DNA of 64,000 nucleotides from Bacteroides pyogenes DSM 20611 = JCM 6294 (GTDB lineage Bacteria > Bacteroidota > Bacteroidia > Bacteroidales > Bacteroidaceae): assembly GCF_000428105.1 (NCBI RefSeq), contig NZ_KE386624.1:1-64000 (forward strand), read 5' to 3'. This document shows, one piece after another, positions 37,730-46,274 of this stretch. Under the pieces are notes generated by a model. That model was not told the origin of the DNA and ran no database searches. It saw nothing but the letters and a program-made list of their open reading frames with translations. The position numbers and the translations under genes were made by a program. Numbering within the stretch: position 1 is the stretch's first letter; the number at the start of each line of letters is the position of its first letter.

Positions 37730-37861
37730 TTTCGTCAGTTTGTTTTTTTATTTATATGAGAATCGGGGTGCCGAACCACCGGACACGAAGTACGGGACAC
37801 GCGACACGCGGAAAAGTCCGGAATAAGGTATATATCCGGATACGGCAAACAGCAAAGCGGC

Positions 37862-38203
37862 TTAACGCGTGGGAGGAGCCCTTAGAGAGACAATGCCTTG
37901 GCAAGCGCTACGGAAAGCCCTATGCCGGGGACGCGTGAAAAGGATGTGTAATAGAAATAAAACAACGGCGGTAAGTAAAGGAGTCAATCCGAAGTCGGTA
38001 GTAAGCAAGTGATTCAACAGATGAATCAGTTGGAACTCGACCGTGGTATGAGTATGCCCGCCGTCTTTCTTAAAAGGATGGGAGTGAACAATGGTAACCC
38101 TGTCGACAACATGGGAGTGCATAAACAAAGTGATGCCTGCCATGTACGAAATAAACAGTACAGGCAGAAACCACTTCAATATATATTTATGCAATTGTTT
38201 CAT
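37862..38203 (-). CDS. Small His-rich membrane protein upstream of TonB receptor
   Basis: A protein of about 113 residues from MKQLHKYILKWFLPVLFISY. It has a first helix (about 8-28), a periplasmic segment rich in His (HSHVVDRVTIVHSHPF, GGHTHTT), a second helix around LTAVVLFLLHIL, and a basic tail. I recall similar small proteins preceding TonB receptors in Bacteroidetes; no function is assigned. The His cluster could bind Zn, Cu or Ni. ATG 38203 is chosen over the longer frame to 38239 because it follows a -7 box at 38220-38227. It is followed after 132 bp by the receptor gene. Confidence 0.7.
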   Translation of the reverse strand: MKQLHKYILKWFLPVLFISYMAGITLFMHSHVVDRVTIVHSHPFKKDGGHTHTTVEFQLIHLLNHLLTTDFGLTPLLTAVVLFLLHILFTRPRHRAFRSACQGIVSLRAPPTR

Positions 38204-38219
38204 CGTTCGAGTTACGCGA

Positions 38220-38250
38220 CAAAAATACAAAAAAGACAAATACCGCCCAA
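38220..38250 (-). promoter_or_regulatory. Promoter of the His-rich protein/TonB receptor unit
   Basis: Read leftward: TTGG at 38247-38250, 19 bp, TATTTTTG at 38220-38227. The -7 box matches TAnnTTTG; the -33 has one mismatch. RNA would start about 10 nt before ATG 38203. Confidence 0.45.
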
Positions 38251-38280
38251 TCCCTATTTATAATGATTCGTTGTCGGGCA

Positions 38281-39879
38281 CTATACCACCGCTGTGGCAA
38301 TCACCTGAATAAACAGAATAAGGAATACCATGGCGATGGGATAAACCGTGGCGTATGCCACACTCGGGATGTTGCTGTCGACCATCGAATCGGCGGCGGC
38401 AAGACCGGGCGTACTGGTCATACCTCCGGTAATCGTGCCCAACAAATCGAGAATATTGATTTTGAACACCAAACGGCCCACCAATACCGCCGCCAGCATA
38501 GGTAGCAAGGTAATGGCGGCTCCTACGCCGAAAAGCAGCAGCCCGCTTTCCTGGAACGTAGATACCAGATTCTTACCGGCAGATGTCCCCACTTCGGCAA
38601 GAAAAAGCAGGAGTCCCAACTGGCGCAACAATTGATTCGCAGGACCGGACATCGACCACAGTATGGGGCCTGTCTTACCCACGGCACTCAAGAAAAGAGC
38701 CGTCATCAGCACACCGCCCGTCAATCCCGGAGAGAAAGAAAGGCCATCGGGGAAAGAAATATTCAGCTTCCCGAACAAGACTCCCAGCACAATGCCCATG
38801 GCAATGGGGAAAAAGTCGGTATCCGACAGTTGCTTCGCGTTGTTTCCCAGAAGCCCAGCCACACTTTTAATACCCTCTTTCTCGCCCACCACCGTCAGCT
38901 TATCGCCGAATTTCAAAGCGAGTTCGGGCGATGGCGAAAGGTCGATACCGCTTCGGCGGACACGGGTCACCGTACAACCGAAATTTCTTTGCAGATTCAA
39001 ATCGCCCAACTGCTTGTTGATCATATCTTTTTTGGTGAGCAACAGCGATTCGATTTCCTGCGTCTGATCCAAAGGAAGCTTCCCTTCTTCACGTTCGCCT
39101 ACCAGAACCGCCAGTTGATTGAGTGACTCTTCACTCCCCACCCCTTGTATATAATCGTTTTCACGAAGCATGGTCGAAGCTTTGGGAATACTAATCTCAC
39201 CGTCGTGCTTGAGACGCGATATGACCGCTCCCGTCATGGCGCGCACATTGATTTGCGCCAAGCTGCGGTTGAATACCGCCGGATTCGTAACCCGATACAC
39301 GCAAGTTCTCAGCTCCGGATACTGCCCGCGACGCTCTATCTCAAGACGGCGGGCTTCCTGATCGAGGTCGATCCGCATAATCTTAGGCAACAGCTTTACA
39401 AAAAGGATAACGCCGATGACACCGAACGGATAGGCGATACCGTAAGCTATCGAAGCCAGCGGAGAGTTGGTGCTGTCGATAGCCACAGCCAAACCGGGCG
39501 TACTGGTCAGAGCGCCTGCTATCAACCCCACCACGCTGGGCGTATCGATATCGAAAGCATATTTCAGCCCGACCGCCGTGAGGCAGGCGGAAGCAATAAT
39601 AAGCACCGTGATAATGATCAGCGTCTTCCCCTTGCTGCGGAAAGAGTCGAAAAAACCGGGTCCTGCCTGTATACCGATGGTAAAAATAAAAAGAACCAGT
39701 CCGAAATTACCCAGCTCTTTAGGAATAATCACTCCAAAATGGCCGAAAAGCAGCGCAATGAAAATAACAGCCGATACGTCGAGAGAAAGGCCTTTGATTT
39801 TAATTCTTCCCAACATAAAGCCCAACGCCACAATCAGAAAGAGCGAGAAATAAGAAAAGTTCAATAGATCTGTAAACAT
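38281..39879 (-). CDS. AspT/YidE-family transporter
   Basis: A protein of about 532 residues from MFTDLLNFSYFSLFLI. It has two homologous membrane halves, each with the signature TSTPGLA (GALTSTPGLAVAIDS and GGMTSTPGLAAADS), flanking a central cytoplasmic part with two TrkA-C (RCK_C) domains, about residues 200-360. This is the aspartate:alanine exchanger family architecture; in gut bacteria members move small dicarboxylates or amino acids. The frame is open to 39912, but ATG 39879 starts at the first helix. Substrate is unknown. It is transcribed in the same direction as the CDF gene 160 bp upstream. Confidence 0.88.
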   Translation of the reverse strand: MFTDLLNFSYFSLFLIVALGFMLGRIKIKGLSLDVSAVIFIALLFGHFGVIIPKELGNFGLVLFIFTIGIQAGPGFFDSFRSKGKTLIIITVLIIASACLTAVGLKYAFDIDTPSVVGLIAGALTSTPGLAVAIDSTNSPLASIAYGIAYPFGVIGVILFVKLLPKIMRIDLDQEARRLEIERRGQYPELRTCVYRVTNPAVFNRSLAQINVRAMTGAVISRLKHDGEISIPKASTMLRENDYIQGVGSEESLNQLAVLVGEREEGKLPLDQTQEIESLLLTKKDMINKQLGDLNLQRNFGCTVTRVRRSGIDLSPSPELALKFGDKLTVVGEKEGIKSVAGLLGNNAKQLSDTDFFPIAMGIVLGVLFGKLNISFPDGLSFSPGLTGGVLMTALFLSAVGKTGPILWSMSGPANQLLRQLGLLLFLAEVGTSAGKNLVSTFQESGLLLFGVGAAITLLPMLAAVLVGRLVFKINILDLLGTITGGMTSTPGLAAADSMVDSNIPSVAYATVYPIAMVFLILFIQVIATAVV

Positions 39880-40042
39880 ACAAATATAAAGATTGGTTAA
39901 TTTGCGGGGCAAAGTTACAAAAAAGTCTATAGAAAGACTTCTCTCTACGAATTTTTATTTTCATTCGTTGAAACTTCCCGCTCATCTCCCGGCGGTTCAA
40001 AGATTGTTTGCAGCGATTGGCGCTGACGACCGACACTTCGGT

Positions 40043-40951
40043 CTACAAACAAGTGTTTGCGGAATCACACAAACAGCCTTTACATTCCACCTCCAGCGTC
40101 ACATGATGTATTTCCTCCTCTTCGAGCCGGTGCTTCAGCCGGTGCTTCACTTCTTCCATCTGCCTCATATCGTCGATCACCACATGCACCGTAAGCGCGG
40201 TTTCGGTGGTGCTCAACGCCCAAATATGCAAATGATGGCAATCCGTCACTCCCGGTGTTTCCAAAATCGTTTGCTTCACCTTCCCGGAGTCGATACCCAC
40301 AGGAACACCGTCCAACGACAGACGAAGGCTGTCGTGCAGCAATCCCCAAGTGGAAACTATGATCACAACGGCTATCAGCAGCCCGATGACGGGGTCGACA
40401 ATGTACCAGCCCGTATACATAATGATAAAGCCCGAAACCACCACACCGACAGAAACCAGCGTATCCGCCGCCATGTGCAGGTAAGCCCCTTTCACGTTCA
40501 AGTCTTTATCTTTATCTTTCATAAACAGCCAGGCGGTAAGGGCATTGATCACGACTCCCGCACCCGCCGTCCAGACAATCGCCGATCCGGCTACGGGAGC
40601 GGGATGAATGAGCTTTTCCACACTCTCCGCAATGATGACGCCCACCGCTACCAGCAGAATAACGGCATTCAGCAGCGAAACCAGCACCGTACTTTTCCTG
40701 TAGCCGTATGTGTAGCGGCTGTTGGGGCGCACCTTCTCCAAACGGAAAGCCAGCATAGCCAACACAAGGCTCGCCACATCGCCCAGATTATGTCCCGCAT
40801 CGGAAAGCAACCCCAGTGAATGATAATAGAATCCGGCCCCGAACTCGATAATAACGAATGAAAGATTGAGGACAATACCGGCGACGAACGCTTTGTTGAG
40901 CGATGTCAGGCGGTGATTGTGCTCGTGATGATGGTGATGATGTGAATCCAT
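40043..40951 (-). CDS. CDF-family metal cation exporter (ZitB/CzcD type)
   Basis: A 302-residue protein that begins MDSHHHHHHEHNHRL, a natural metal-binding tail, followed by six helices and a C-terminal cytoplasmic domain (about 205-302). The transport-site motifs are complete: SDAGHNLGD in helix 2 and HMAADTLVS in helix 5 (the HxxxD pattern of zinc/cadmium exporters). The C-terminus has CHHLHIWALS and a Cys-rich end, KGCLCDSANTC. It should export Zn2+ or a similar ion from the cytoplasm by proton antiport. Confidence 0.93.
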   Translation of the reverse strand: MDSHHHHHHEHNHRLTSLNKAFVAGIVLNLSFVIIEFGAGFYYHSLGLLSDAGHNLGDVASLVLAMLAFRLEKVRPNSRYTYGYRKSTVLVSLLNAVILLVAVGVIIAESVEKLIHPAPVAGSAIVWTAGAGVVINALTAWLFMKDKDKDLNVKGAYLHMAADTLVSVGVVVSGFIIMYTGWYIVDPVIGLLIAVVIIVSTWGLLHDSLRLSLDGVPVGIDSGKVKQTILETPGVTDCHHLHIWALSTTETALTVHVVIDDMRQMEEVKHRLKHRLEEEEIHHVTLEVECKGCLCDSANTCL

Positions 40952-41003
40952 ATATCCCAGAAAATAAATACTTATTTTAAGTCCGTTTCTTTTGTTTCAC
41001 CCA

Positions 41004-41035
41004 CAAAGGTAGCGCAAACCATCGTACGAGGCAAT
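41004..41035 (-). promoter_or_regulatory. Promoter of the CDF exporter gene
   Basis: ATTG, 20 bp, TACCTTTG read leftward: one mismatch to the Bacteroides consensus. RNA start about 45 nt before the ATG at 40951. Confidence 0.55.
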
Positions 41036-41152
41036 ACCTATTTCTACTTATTTTCACCTTGTCGTCCGCACTTTTCATACCCATGCAGAGGCATTAAAGC
41101 GTCCGGCAACAATCACCGTGACGTTTGAAAAAACACGGTGCGCCTTTTAAAA

Positions 41153-41219
41153 AAAGCCCGCCGTGTTTGTATTCAAAGCCCGCCGCCTTTTTTTCAAAGC
41201 CCGCGGGCTTTGAAAAAAA
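41153..41219. repeat. Three AAAGCCCGC repeats ending in a 32-bp palindrome
   Basis: AAAGCCCGCCG occurs at 41153-41163 and 41175-41185, and AAAGCCCGCGG at 41196-41206, 22 and 21 bp apart. The last is the left half of a perfect palindrome covering 41188-41219 (T7, CAAAGCCCGCGGGCTTTG, A7). The first copy is also part of a hairpin AAACACGG/CCGTGTTT. As RNA the palindrome is a terminator-like hairpin on either strand, since it is flanked by T- and A-runs. Confidence 0.7.
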
Positions 41220-41613
41220 ACAAGCCATCAAACAAACCAATACTTACAACATATCGACCAAACTTTTCAAGAAACCCATTTTATTTATCAACAAAACCGC
41301 TTAGACTTAGCTATTTTTTAACGAACTATTGCATTGTTTGTTTTGTTTTTCATACATTCGCAGAATTAATTAGCAATATGATATTTTATTCTACAAAATA
41401 ATAGAATATTTATTCATAATACCGATTTTAAACAACATTATGTTTAGTCTAATTAAAATATTAATTAAATATGATTCAAGATAACTTCCTTATGAGATAA
41501 GCATCTTAGGGCTTAAATTAACAGCTGTCAGATGGTTTACTACGTTTATAGGCGTGTATATATTGTCAATAGCTATGGAAAAACAATCATATGAATAAAT
41601 AACAAGAAAGACG

Positions 41614-42855
41614 ATGAAAAGTAAAAACGGTTATTTTGGACAATATGGCGGAGCATTTGTAAGCCAATCGTTATCTCCGTTACTGCAAGAAATAGAGAGC
41701 AATTTTAAAGCATATATTCAGGATGATGATTTCAAAAATGAGCTTGAATGTATTCAGAAAAACTTTATCGGTCGCCCAACTCCCTTATTATATGCGGAAA
41801 ATCTCACAAAGCATCTGAATGGAGCAAAGATCTATTTCAAACTTGAATGCTTAACCAATACCGGCGCTCATAAAATAAACAATGCTGTCGGACAAGCTTT
41901 ACTCGCTAAGCGAATGGGTAAAAAAAGAATTATTGCAGAGACAGGTGCCGGACAACACGGAATAGCAACAGCTTGCATCTGTGCCAGATTGGGGTTGGAC
42001 TGCGAGATCTACATGGGCAGAATTGACATGGAACGGCAAAGGCCAAATGTGTTTTGGATGGAGATGTTCGGTGCTAAAGTGATTCCTGTCGATAAAGGCA
42101 CTAAAACTTTAACAGATGCAGTGGATGAAGCGTTTAGAGTATGGGAAACAAGAACCGAAGATACATATTATTTAATAGGCAGCGCTTTAGGCCCGGCTCC
42201 ATATCCTGATATGGTAAGAGAGTTTCAGTCTATCATAGGAAAAGAAGTAAAAAGTCAATTTCTGGAAAGGGAGCATTCCCTTCCGGACATTATTATAGCA
42301 TGTGTGGGTGGAGGATCTAATTCAATAGGAGTATTTGCAGAATTTCTAAATGACTCTGAAGTAGAATTAATAGGTGTTGAGGCCGGTGGAAACGGAGAAC
42401 ATATAGGAGAACATTCATTAAGAATGAGCGGAAAGGATGCTTCGGTAGGTTGTATTCAAGGTTATAAATCATTTTTTTTACATGATGGAGACTCGCTTCT
42501 GCCTACGCATTCAATCAGCGCAGGTTTGGATTATGCCGGCATTGGTCCACAATTAGCTTTTTTAGGAGAAACCGGTAGAATCAAGTTCACAAAAGCGATG
42601 GATAATGAGGCAATAAATGCCATAAAACTGACAGCAAAGTGTGAAGGAATCGTACCGGCCTTGGAGTCATCGCATGCCATCGCAGAGGCCATTAGAATTG
42701 CCCCGACTTTAGATCCCGCAAAAAGGATAGTGGTAAATATCTCAGGCAGAGGAGACAAAGACATCTTCATAACTTCCAAAGCCATTGCTTCGGAAGAATG
42801 GAGTGAATTTTTATCCGAAGAAATCAATAGAATCAATACTCAGAACGCAGTCTGA
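41614..42855 (+). CDS. trpB: Tryptophan synthase beta chain, orphan copy
   Basis: A 413-residue TrpB1-type protein, full length. The PLP lysine Lys87 lies in TGAHKINNA, Glu109 in AETGAGQHG, the phosphate loop is CVGGGSNS, and NISGRGDKD is at the C-terminal edge. The residues before the lysine read KLECLTNTG where typical TrpB has KREDLNHTG, so Arg and Asp of that loop are replaced. No trpA or other trp gene is near. It may be a second, stand-alone indole-to-tryptophan enzyme or act on another beta-elimination substrate. It is AT-richer than its neighbours and has long, repeat-bearing flanks, which suggests acquisition. Confidence 0.9.
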   Translation: MKSKNGYFGQYGGAFVSQSLSPLLQEIESNFKAYIQDDDFKNELECIQKNFIGRPTPLLYAENLTKHLNGAKIYFKLECLTNTGAHKINNAVGQALLAKRMGKKRIIAETGAGQHGIATACICARLGLDCEIYMGRIDMERQRPNVFWMEMFGAKVIPVDKGTKTLTDAVDEAFRVWETRTEDTYYLIGSALGPAPYPDMVREFQSIIGKEVKSQFLEREHSLPDIIIACVGGGSNSIGVFAEFLNDSEVELIGVEAGGNGEHIGEHSLRMSGKDASVGCIQGYKSFFLHDGDSLLPTHSISAGLDYAGIGPQLAFLGETGRIKFTKAMDNEAINAIKLTAKCEGIVPALESSHAIAEAIRIAPTLDPAKRIVVNISGRGDKDIFITSKAIASEEWSEFLSEEINRINTQNAV

Positions 42856-42978
42856 CTGTAAGCGTTTAGCGGGGTTGTCGCTTAAGCGTAAGCACTCAGC
42901 ACTCAGCCCCATGCTGCAATGTCTTTAATTCTTGGAGGTGTCTCTTAAAGATTTCGACTTTTACGCTCTCGGATGCTA

Positions 42979-43024
42979 CAAAAAAACAAGCCATCGGAAA
43001 TGAATCGCTTCATTCCAATGGCTT
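42979..43024 (-). terminator. Terminator of the kdgK-eda operon
   Basis: AAGCCAT (42988-42994) pairs with ATGGCTT (43018-43024), extended by GGAA/TTCC and TGAA/TTCA with one bulge. On the minus strand it is followed by G and seven T. Confidence 0.78.
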
Positions 43025-43072
43025 ATCCCCTTTAAACACCTTTAAACAAAAATGAAATATGCCTATTGCCAA

Positions 43073-43741
43073 CTAACCCCGGGCTTCGGCAATATAACCC
43101 AGCACTTCTTTACATTTATCGGTTACATACGTCCAATCTTCCGCAGCTACTTTGTCTTTCGGGAACAGTTTGGAGCCCATGCCTACGCAGAATACTCCGG
43201 CTTTGACCCAAGCGGTCAGGTTTTCTCTGGTGGGTTCCACCCCACCCGTCACCATCAGCTTAGACCAAGGCATCGGCGCCATCAGCCCTTTCACAAAGTT
43301 TGTTCCGTACACATCGCCCGGAAATACTTTGCAAAGGTCGCAGCCCGTTTCCTGCGCGAAGCCTACTTCGGATACAGATCCGCAACCCGGAGCGTAAGCC
43401 ACCGCACGACGGTTGCAAACTTTTGCAATCTCGGGATTGAACAGCGGGCCTACCACGAAGTTAGCCCCCAATTGCAAATACATGGCGGCAGTGGCGGGAT
43501 CTACAATCGAACCGATCCCCATTGCCATCTCGGGGCACTCTTTGGCTGCGAATTTCACAATCTCCGCAAAAACTTCCTGCGCGAAATCACCTCGGTTGGT
43601 AAATTCGAAAGCGCGCACGCCGCCTTCATAGCAAGCCTTTATCACTTTCTTCGCCACTTCCGCATCTTTATGATAGAATACAGGAACCATACCTGTAGAG
43701 CCGATCTTACTCATCACGGCCATTTTATCGAATTTTGCCAT
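43073..43741 (-). CDS. eda: KDPG/KHG aldolase
   Basis: A 222-residue class I aldolase of the Eda family. The Schiff-base lysine lies in [11 protein letters not shown]. The catalytic Glu is in the [16 protein letters not shown] segment, and [22 protein letters not shown] forms the phosphate site. It cleaves 2-keto-3-deoxy-6-phosphogluconate into pyruvate and glyceraldehyde-3-phosphate. It lies 29 bp downstream of KDG kinase, the enzyme that makes its substrate. Together they complete catabolism of galacturonate/glucuronate released from pectin or host glycans. Confidence 0.93.
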   Translation of the reverse strand: MAKFDKMAVMSKIGSTGMVPVFYHKDAEVAKKVIKACYEGGVRAFEFTNRGDFAQEVFAEIVKFAAKECPEMAMGIGSIVDPATAAMYLQLGANFVVGPLFNPEIAKVCNRRAVAYAPGCGSVSEVGFAQETGCDLCKVFPGDVYGTNFVKGLMAPMPWSKLMVTGGVEPTRENLTAWVKAGVFCVGMGSKLFPKDKVAAEDWTYVTDKCKEVLGYIAEARG

Positions 43742-43770
43742 TTTAGTCTGTTTACTGTTTAATGATTCAT

Positions 43771-44796
43771 TTATCTCTGTACGCGTCCGCTCGCGTCTCC
43801 GCCTGCCAAGGCTTCCACCTCTTCGGCAGACACAAGGTTGAAGTCGCCGTTCACCGTATGCTTCAAAGCGGATGCGGCAACCGCAAATTCAAGTGCTTCG
43901 CTCTGGTTCGGTTTAGTCAGCAAACCGTGGATAATGCCGCCGGAGAAAGAGTCTCCTCCGCCTACACGGTCGATAATGGGATCGATATCGTAACGTTTCG
44001 AAGTATAGAATTCCTTTCCGTCGTAAATCATCGCTTTCCATCCGTTGCGAGTGGCCGAGAAAGATTCGCGGAGTGTGGAAATCACATATTTGAAACCGAA
44101 TTCTTCCATCATCTGACGGAAAATTCCCTTATAGCCTTCGGCATCCGTATGTCCGGCTTCCACGTCGGCATCGGGCTTAAAGCCCAGACAAAGCTCGGCA
44201 TCTTCTTCGTTGCCGATACATACATCTACGTATTTCATCAAAGGCTTCATCACAGATTGGGCTTTTTCTTTCGTCCAGAGTTTCTTACGGAAGTTCAAAT
44301 CGACAGACACAGTCACGCCGTTACGCTTCGCCGCTTCGCAGGCCAGACGGGTAAGTTCGGCAGCTTTGTCGGAGATAGCCGGAGTAATGCCCGACCAGTG
44401 AAACCAGTCTGCTCCCTGCATGATTGCGTCGAAGTCGAAATCGGCGGCATCCGCCTCAGCGATAGCCGAATGAGCACGGTCGTAAATCACCTTGCTCGGA
44501 CGCATGGAAGCTCCGGTTTCCAGATAATAAATCCCCACACGGTCGCCGCCGCGGGCTATAAAGTCCGTCTTCACGCCATATTTCCGCAAGGCATTCACGG
44601 CGGACTGACCGATCTCATGTTTCGGCAATTTGGTTACAAAATAAGCCTCGTGTCCGTAGTTAGCGCAACTCACCGCAACGTTTGCCTCTCCTCCGCCATA
44701 TACCACGTCAAAAGAGTCTGATTGAACAAAGCGGGTATTGCCCGGAGTTGATAATCTAAGCATGATCTCGCCTAATGTAACGACTTTCTTTCCCAT
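43771..44796 (-). CDS. kdgK: 2-keto-3-deoxygluconate kinase
   Basis: A PfkB-family sugar kinase of about 341 residues from [20 protein letters not shown]. It has the substrate strand [16 protein letters not shown] and the ATP/catalytic motif [18 protein letters not shown] with the catalytic Asp. It phosphorylates KDG to KDPG using ATP. The frame is open 12 codons upstream, but the chosen ATG fits the family start. Its promoter (44940-44969) is overlapped by an operator for the divergent LacI-type regulator, so induction by a uronate-derived ligand is likely. Confidence 0.92.
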   Translation of the reverse strand: MGKKVVTLGEIMLRLSTPGNTRFVQSDSFDVVYGGGEANVAVSCANYGHEAYFVTKLPKHEIGQSAVNALRKYGVKTDFIARGGDRVGIYYLETGASMRPSKVIYDRAHSAIAEADAADFDFDAIMQGADWFHWSGITPAISDKAAELTRLACEAAKRNGVTVSVDLNFRKKLWTKEKAQSVMKPLMKYVDVCIGNEEDAELCLGFKPDADVEAGHTDAEGYKGIFRQMMEEFGFKYVISTLRESFSATRNGWKAMIYDGKEFYTSKRYDIDPIIDRVGGGDSFSGGIIHGLLTKPNQSEALEFAVAASALKHTVNGDFNLVSAEEVEALAGGDASGRVQR

Positions 44797-44929
44797 AATC
44801 TTATATTTAAATTCTTTAGTTGTTTGATACAATAAACTTTTAAATTATAATCTTTTCGATATTTATGCACATAATACACTGAATAAAAGATAATTAATAT
44901 CATACACCATTCAGGAGTCAACCAATTCG

Positions 44930-44941
44930 TGTGCGAGCACA
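44930..44941. promoter_or_regulatory. LacI-type operator at the kdgK promoter
   Basis: TGTGCGAGCACA is a perfect palindrome overlapping the end of the kdgK -7 box and start site. A bound repressor here would block transcription of kdgK-eda. It shares TGTG..CACA with the second site at 45009. Confidence 0.65.
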
Positions 44942-44969
44942 AAGATACAACTATTTTCGTAATTACAAA
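44940..44969 (-). promoter_or_regulatory. kdgK-eda promoter
   Basis: Leftward TTTG (44966-44969), 18 bp, TATCTTTG (44940-44947): consensus boxes, spacing one base short. Confidence 0.65.
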
Positions 44970-44985
44970 AGTTGTTATATATTTG
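44955..44985 (+). promoter_or_regulatory. Promoter of the LacI-type regulator gene
   Basis: TTTC (44955-44958), 19 bp, TATATTTG (44978-44985): -7 matches fully, -33 has one mismatch. It runs back-to-back with the kdgK promoter. Confidence 0.6.
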
Positions 44986-45008
44986 TGTCGAAAATATTAA
45001 GATTATCA

Positions 45009-45024
45009 TTGTGTCCGTACACAA
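45009..45024. promoter_or_regulatory. Second LacI-type operator (autoregulation)
   Basis: TTGTGTCCGTACACAA has 6-bp perfect arms TTGTGT/ACACAA. It lies in the 5' leader of the regulator gene, about 15-30 nt after its predicted start site, fitting autorepression. Confidence 0.65.
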
Positions 45025-45047
45025 ATAAGAAATCGAAATGAACAATC

Positions 45048-46112
45048 ATGAATAAATTGCCTGAAAGAATCAGAATCAAAGACATCGCGCGTCTGGCGAA
45101 CGTATCGGTAGGAACAGTAGACCGGGTTCTGCACGGACGAAGCGGCGTATCGGAGTCGAGCAGGAAGCGGGTGGAAGAAATTCTGAAGCAGCTGGATTAC
45201 CAGCCCAACATGTATGCCAGTGCCTTGGCCTCGAACAAGAAGTACAGTTTCGTCTGCCTGCTTCCCAAGCATTTGGAAGGAGAATACTGGACAGCTATCG
45301 AGAAAGGCATTCATGAAGCGACCGTGACTTATTCGGATTTCAACATCTCGGCACACATCCGCTACTACGACCCTTACGACTATCGCTCGTTTGTGAATGC
45401 CGGAGAAGCAATTCTGGCGGAACGCCCCGACGGAGTAATGGTGGCTCCCACCGCTCCCCGGCACACGAAAGGATTCACCGACGGACTGAAAGCGAAAGGT
45501 ATACCTTATATATATATAGACTCGAATATCAAAGAAGAGCCTCCCCTTGCTTTCTTCGGACAGAACTCACGCCAAAGCGGATATTTTGCCGCCCGCATCC
45601 TGATGCTACTTGCCGGGAATGAAAAAGAAGTCGTGATTTTCAGGAAAATACACGAAGGCATTGTGGGCTCCAACCAGCAGGAGAGCAGAGAAATAGGCTT
45701 CAGGCAATACATGCGGGAGCATCATCCGCACTGCAACATATTGGAACTCGACCTGCATGCCGAGCGAAACGATGAAGACAACGCGATGCTCGACGAGTTT
45801 TTCCGTTCCCACCCGGCGGTAAAGAACGGCATTACCTTCAACTCCAAAGTTTACATCATAGGCGAATACCTGCAAAAGCGAGGGAAAGAGGGATTCAACC
45901 TCATAGGATACGACTTGCTGGAGCGCAACGTGACCTGCCTGAAAGAAGGCAAGGTGTCTTTCCTCATCGCCCAACAACCGGAACTGCAAGGCTTCAACGG
46001 CATCAAGTCGCTTTGCGATCATCTCATCTTCAAAAAAGAGGTGACGTGCGTCAATTACATGCCTATCGACTTGTTGTCGGTGGAAACGATCGACTATTAT
46101 CATAGCAAATAA
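45048..46112 (+). CDS. LacI-family transcriptional regulator of KDG catabolism
   Basis: A 354-residue regulator. The N-terminal helix-turn-helix IRIKDIARLANVSVGTVDRVLHGR (7-30) and hinge QPNMYASALA are canonical LacI. The rest is a periplasmic-binding-protein fold sensing a small ligand (MVAPTAPRHTKGF, NGITFNSKVY). It is divergent from kdgK-eda, and two palindromes of the TGTG/CACA type lie in the shared control region. A keto-deoxy sugar or its phosphate is the likely effector, by context only. Confidence 0.9.
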   Translation: MNKLPERIRIKDIARLANVSVGTVDRVLHGRSGVSESSRKRVEEILKQLDYQPNMYASALASNKKYSFVCLLPKHLEGEYWTAIEKGIHEATVTYSDFNISAHIRYYDPYDYRSFVNAGEAILAERPDGVMVAPTAPRHTKGFTDGLKAKGIPYIYIDSNIKEEPPLAFFGQNSRQSGYFAARILMLLAGNEKEVVIFRKIHEGIVGSNQQESREIGFRQYMREHHPHCNILELDLHAERNDEDNAMLDEFFRSHPAVKNGITFNSKVYIIGEYLQKRGKEGFNLIGYDLLERNVTCLKEGKVSFLIAQQPELQGFNGIKSLCDHLIFKKEVTCVNYMPIDLLSVETIDYYHSK

Positions 46113-46187
46113 ACCCACCTCATTTCGCATCATCCAAATGAGTTTTACAGAACAACGTTCTGAGAATATTTCAATCAAACCGGATAA

Positions 46188-46228
46188 TAATTAAAGAGGG
46201 TACCCACGACGGACACCCTCTTTAATTA
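46188..46228. terminator. Bidirectional terminator between regulator and M60 gene
   Basis: TAATTAAAGAGGGT (46188-46201) pairs perfectly over 14 bp with ACCCTCTTTAATTA (46215-46228). Located between convergent genes. Confidence 0.78.
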
Positions 46229-46274
46229 TACACGTTCTTATTTGAAATACCACATTGTTTACATTGTCATCACA

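Larger units (their letters stand above)
40952..41613. other. 662-bp intergenic region upstream of trpB
   Basis: The left part has the CDF promoter: leftward ATTG (41032-41035), 20 bp, TACCTTTG (41004-41011). The middle (41130-41220) carries hairpins and three AAAGCCCGC repeats, listed separately. The right part (41222-41613) is very AT-rich leader for trpB, with no consensus promoter; the best -7 candidate is TACGTTTA near 41540. No Trp-rich leader peptide is present: the only short frame near the gene (41575-41598) encodes seven residues without Trp. Confidence 0.55.

Noticed and set aside
36290..37759. A 489-codon plus-strand frame opposite the TonB receptor
   Set aside because: Antisense shadow of a well-supported receptor gene; no recognisable protein features.
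41138..41401. An 87-codon frame upstream of trpB
   Set aside because: It runs through the hairpin/palindrome array and AT-rich leader, and its composition looks random.
41575..41598. A short leader peptide before trpB as a tryptophan attenuator
   Set aside because: The seven-codon frame has no Trp codon and no alternative hairpins were evident beside it.
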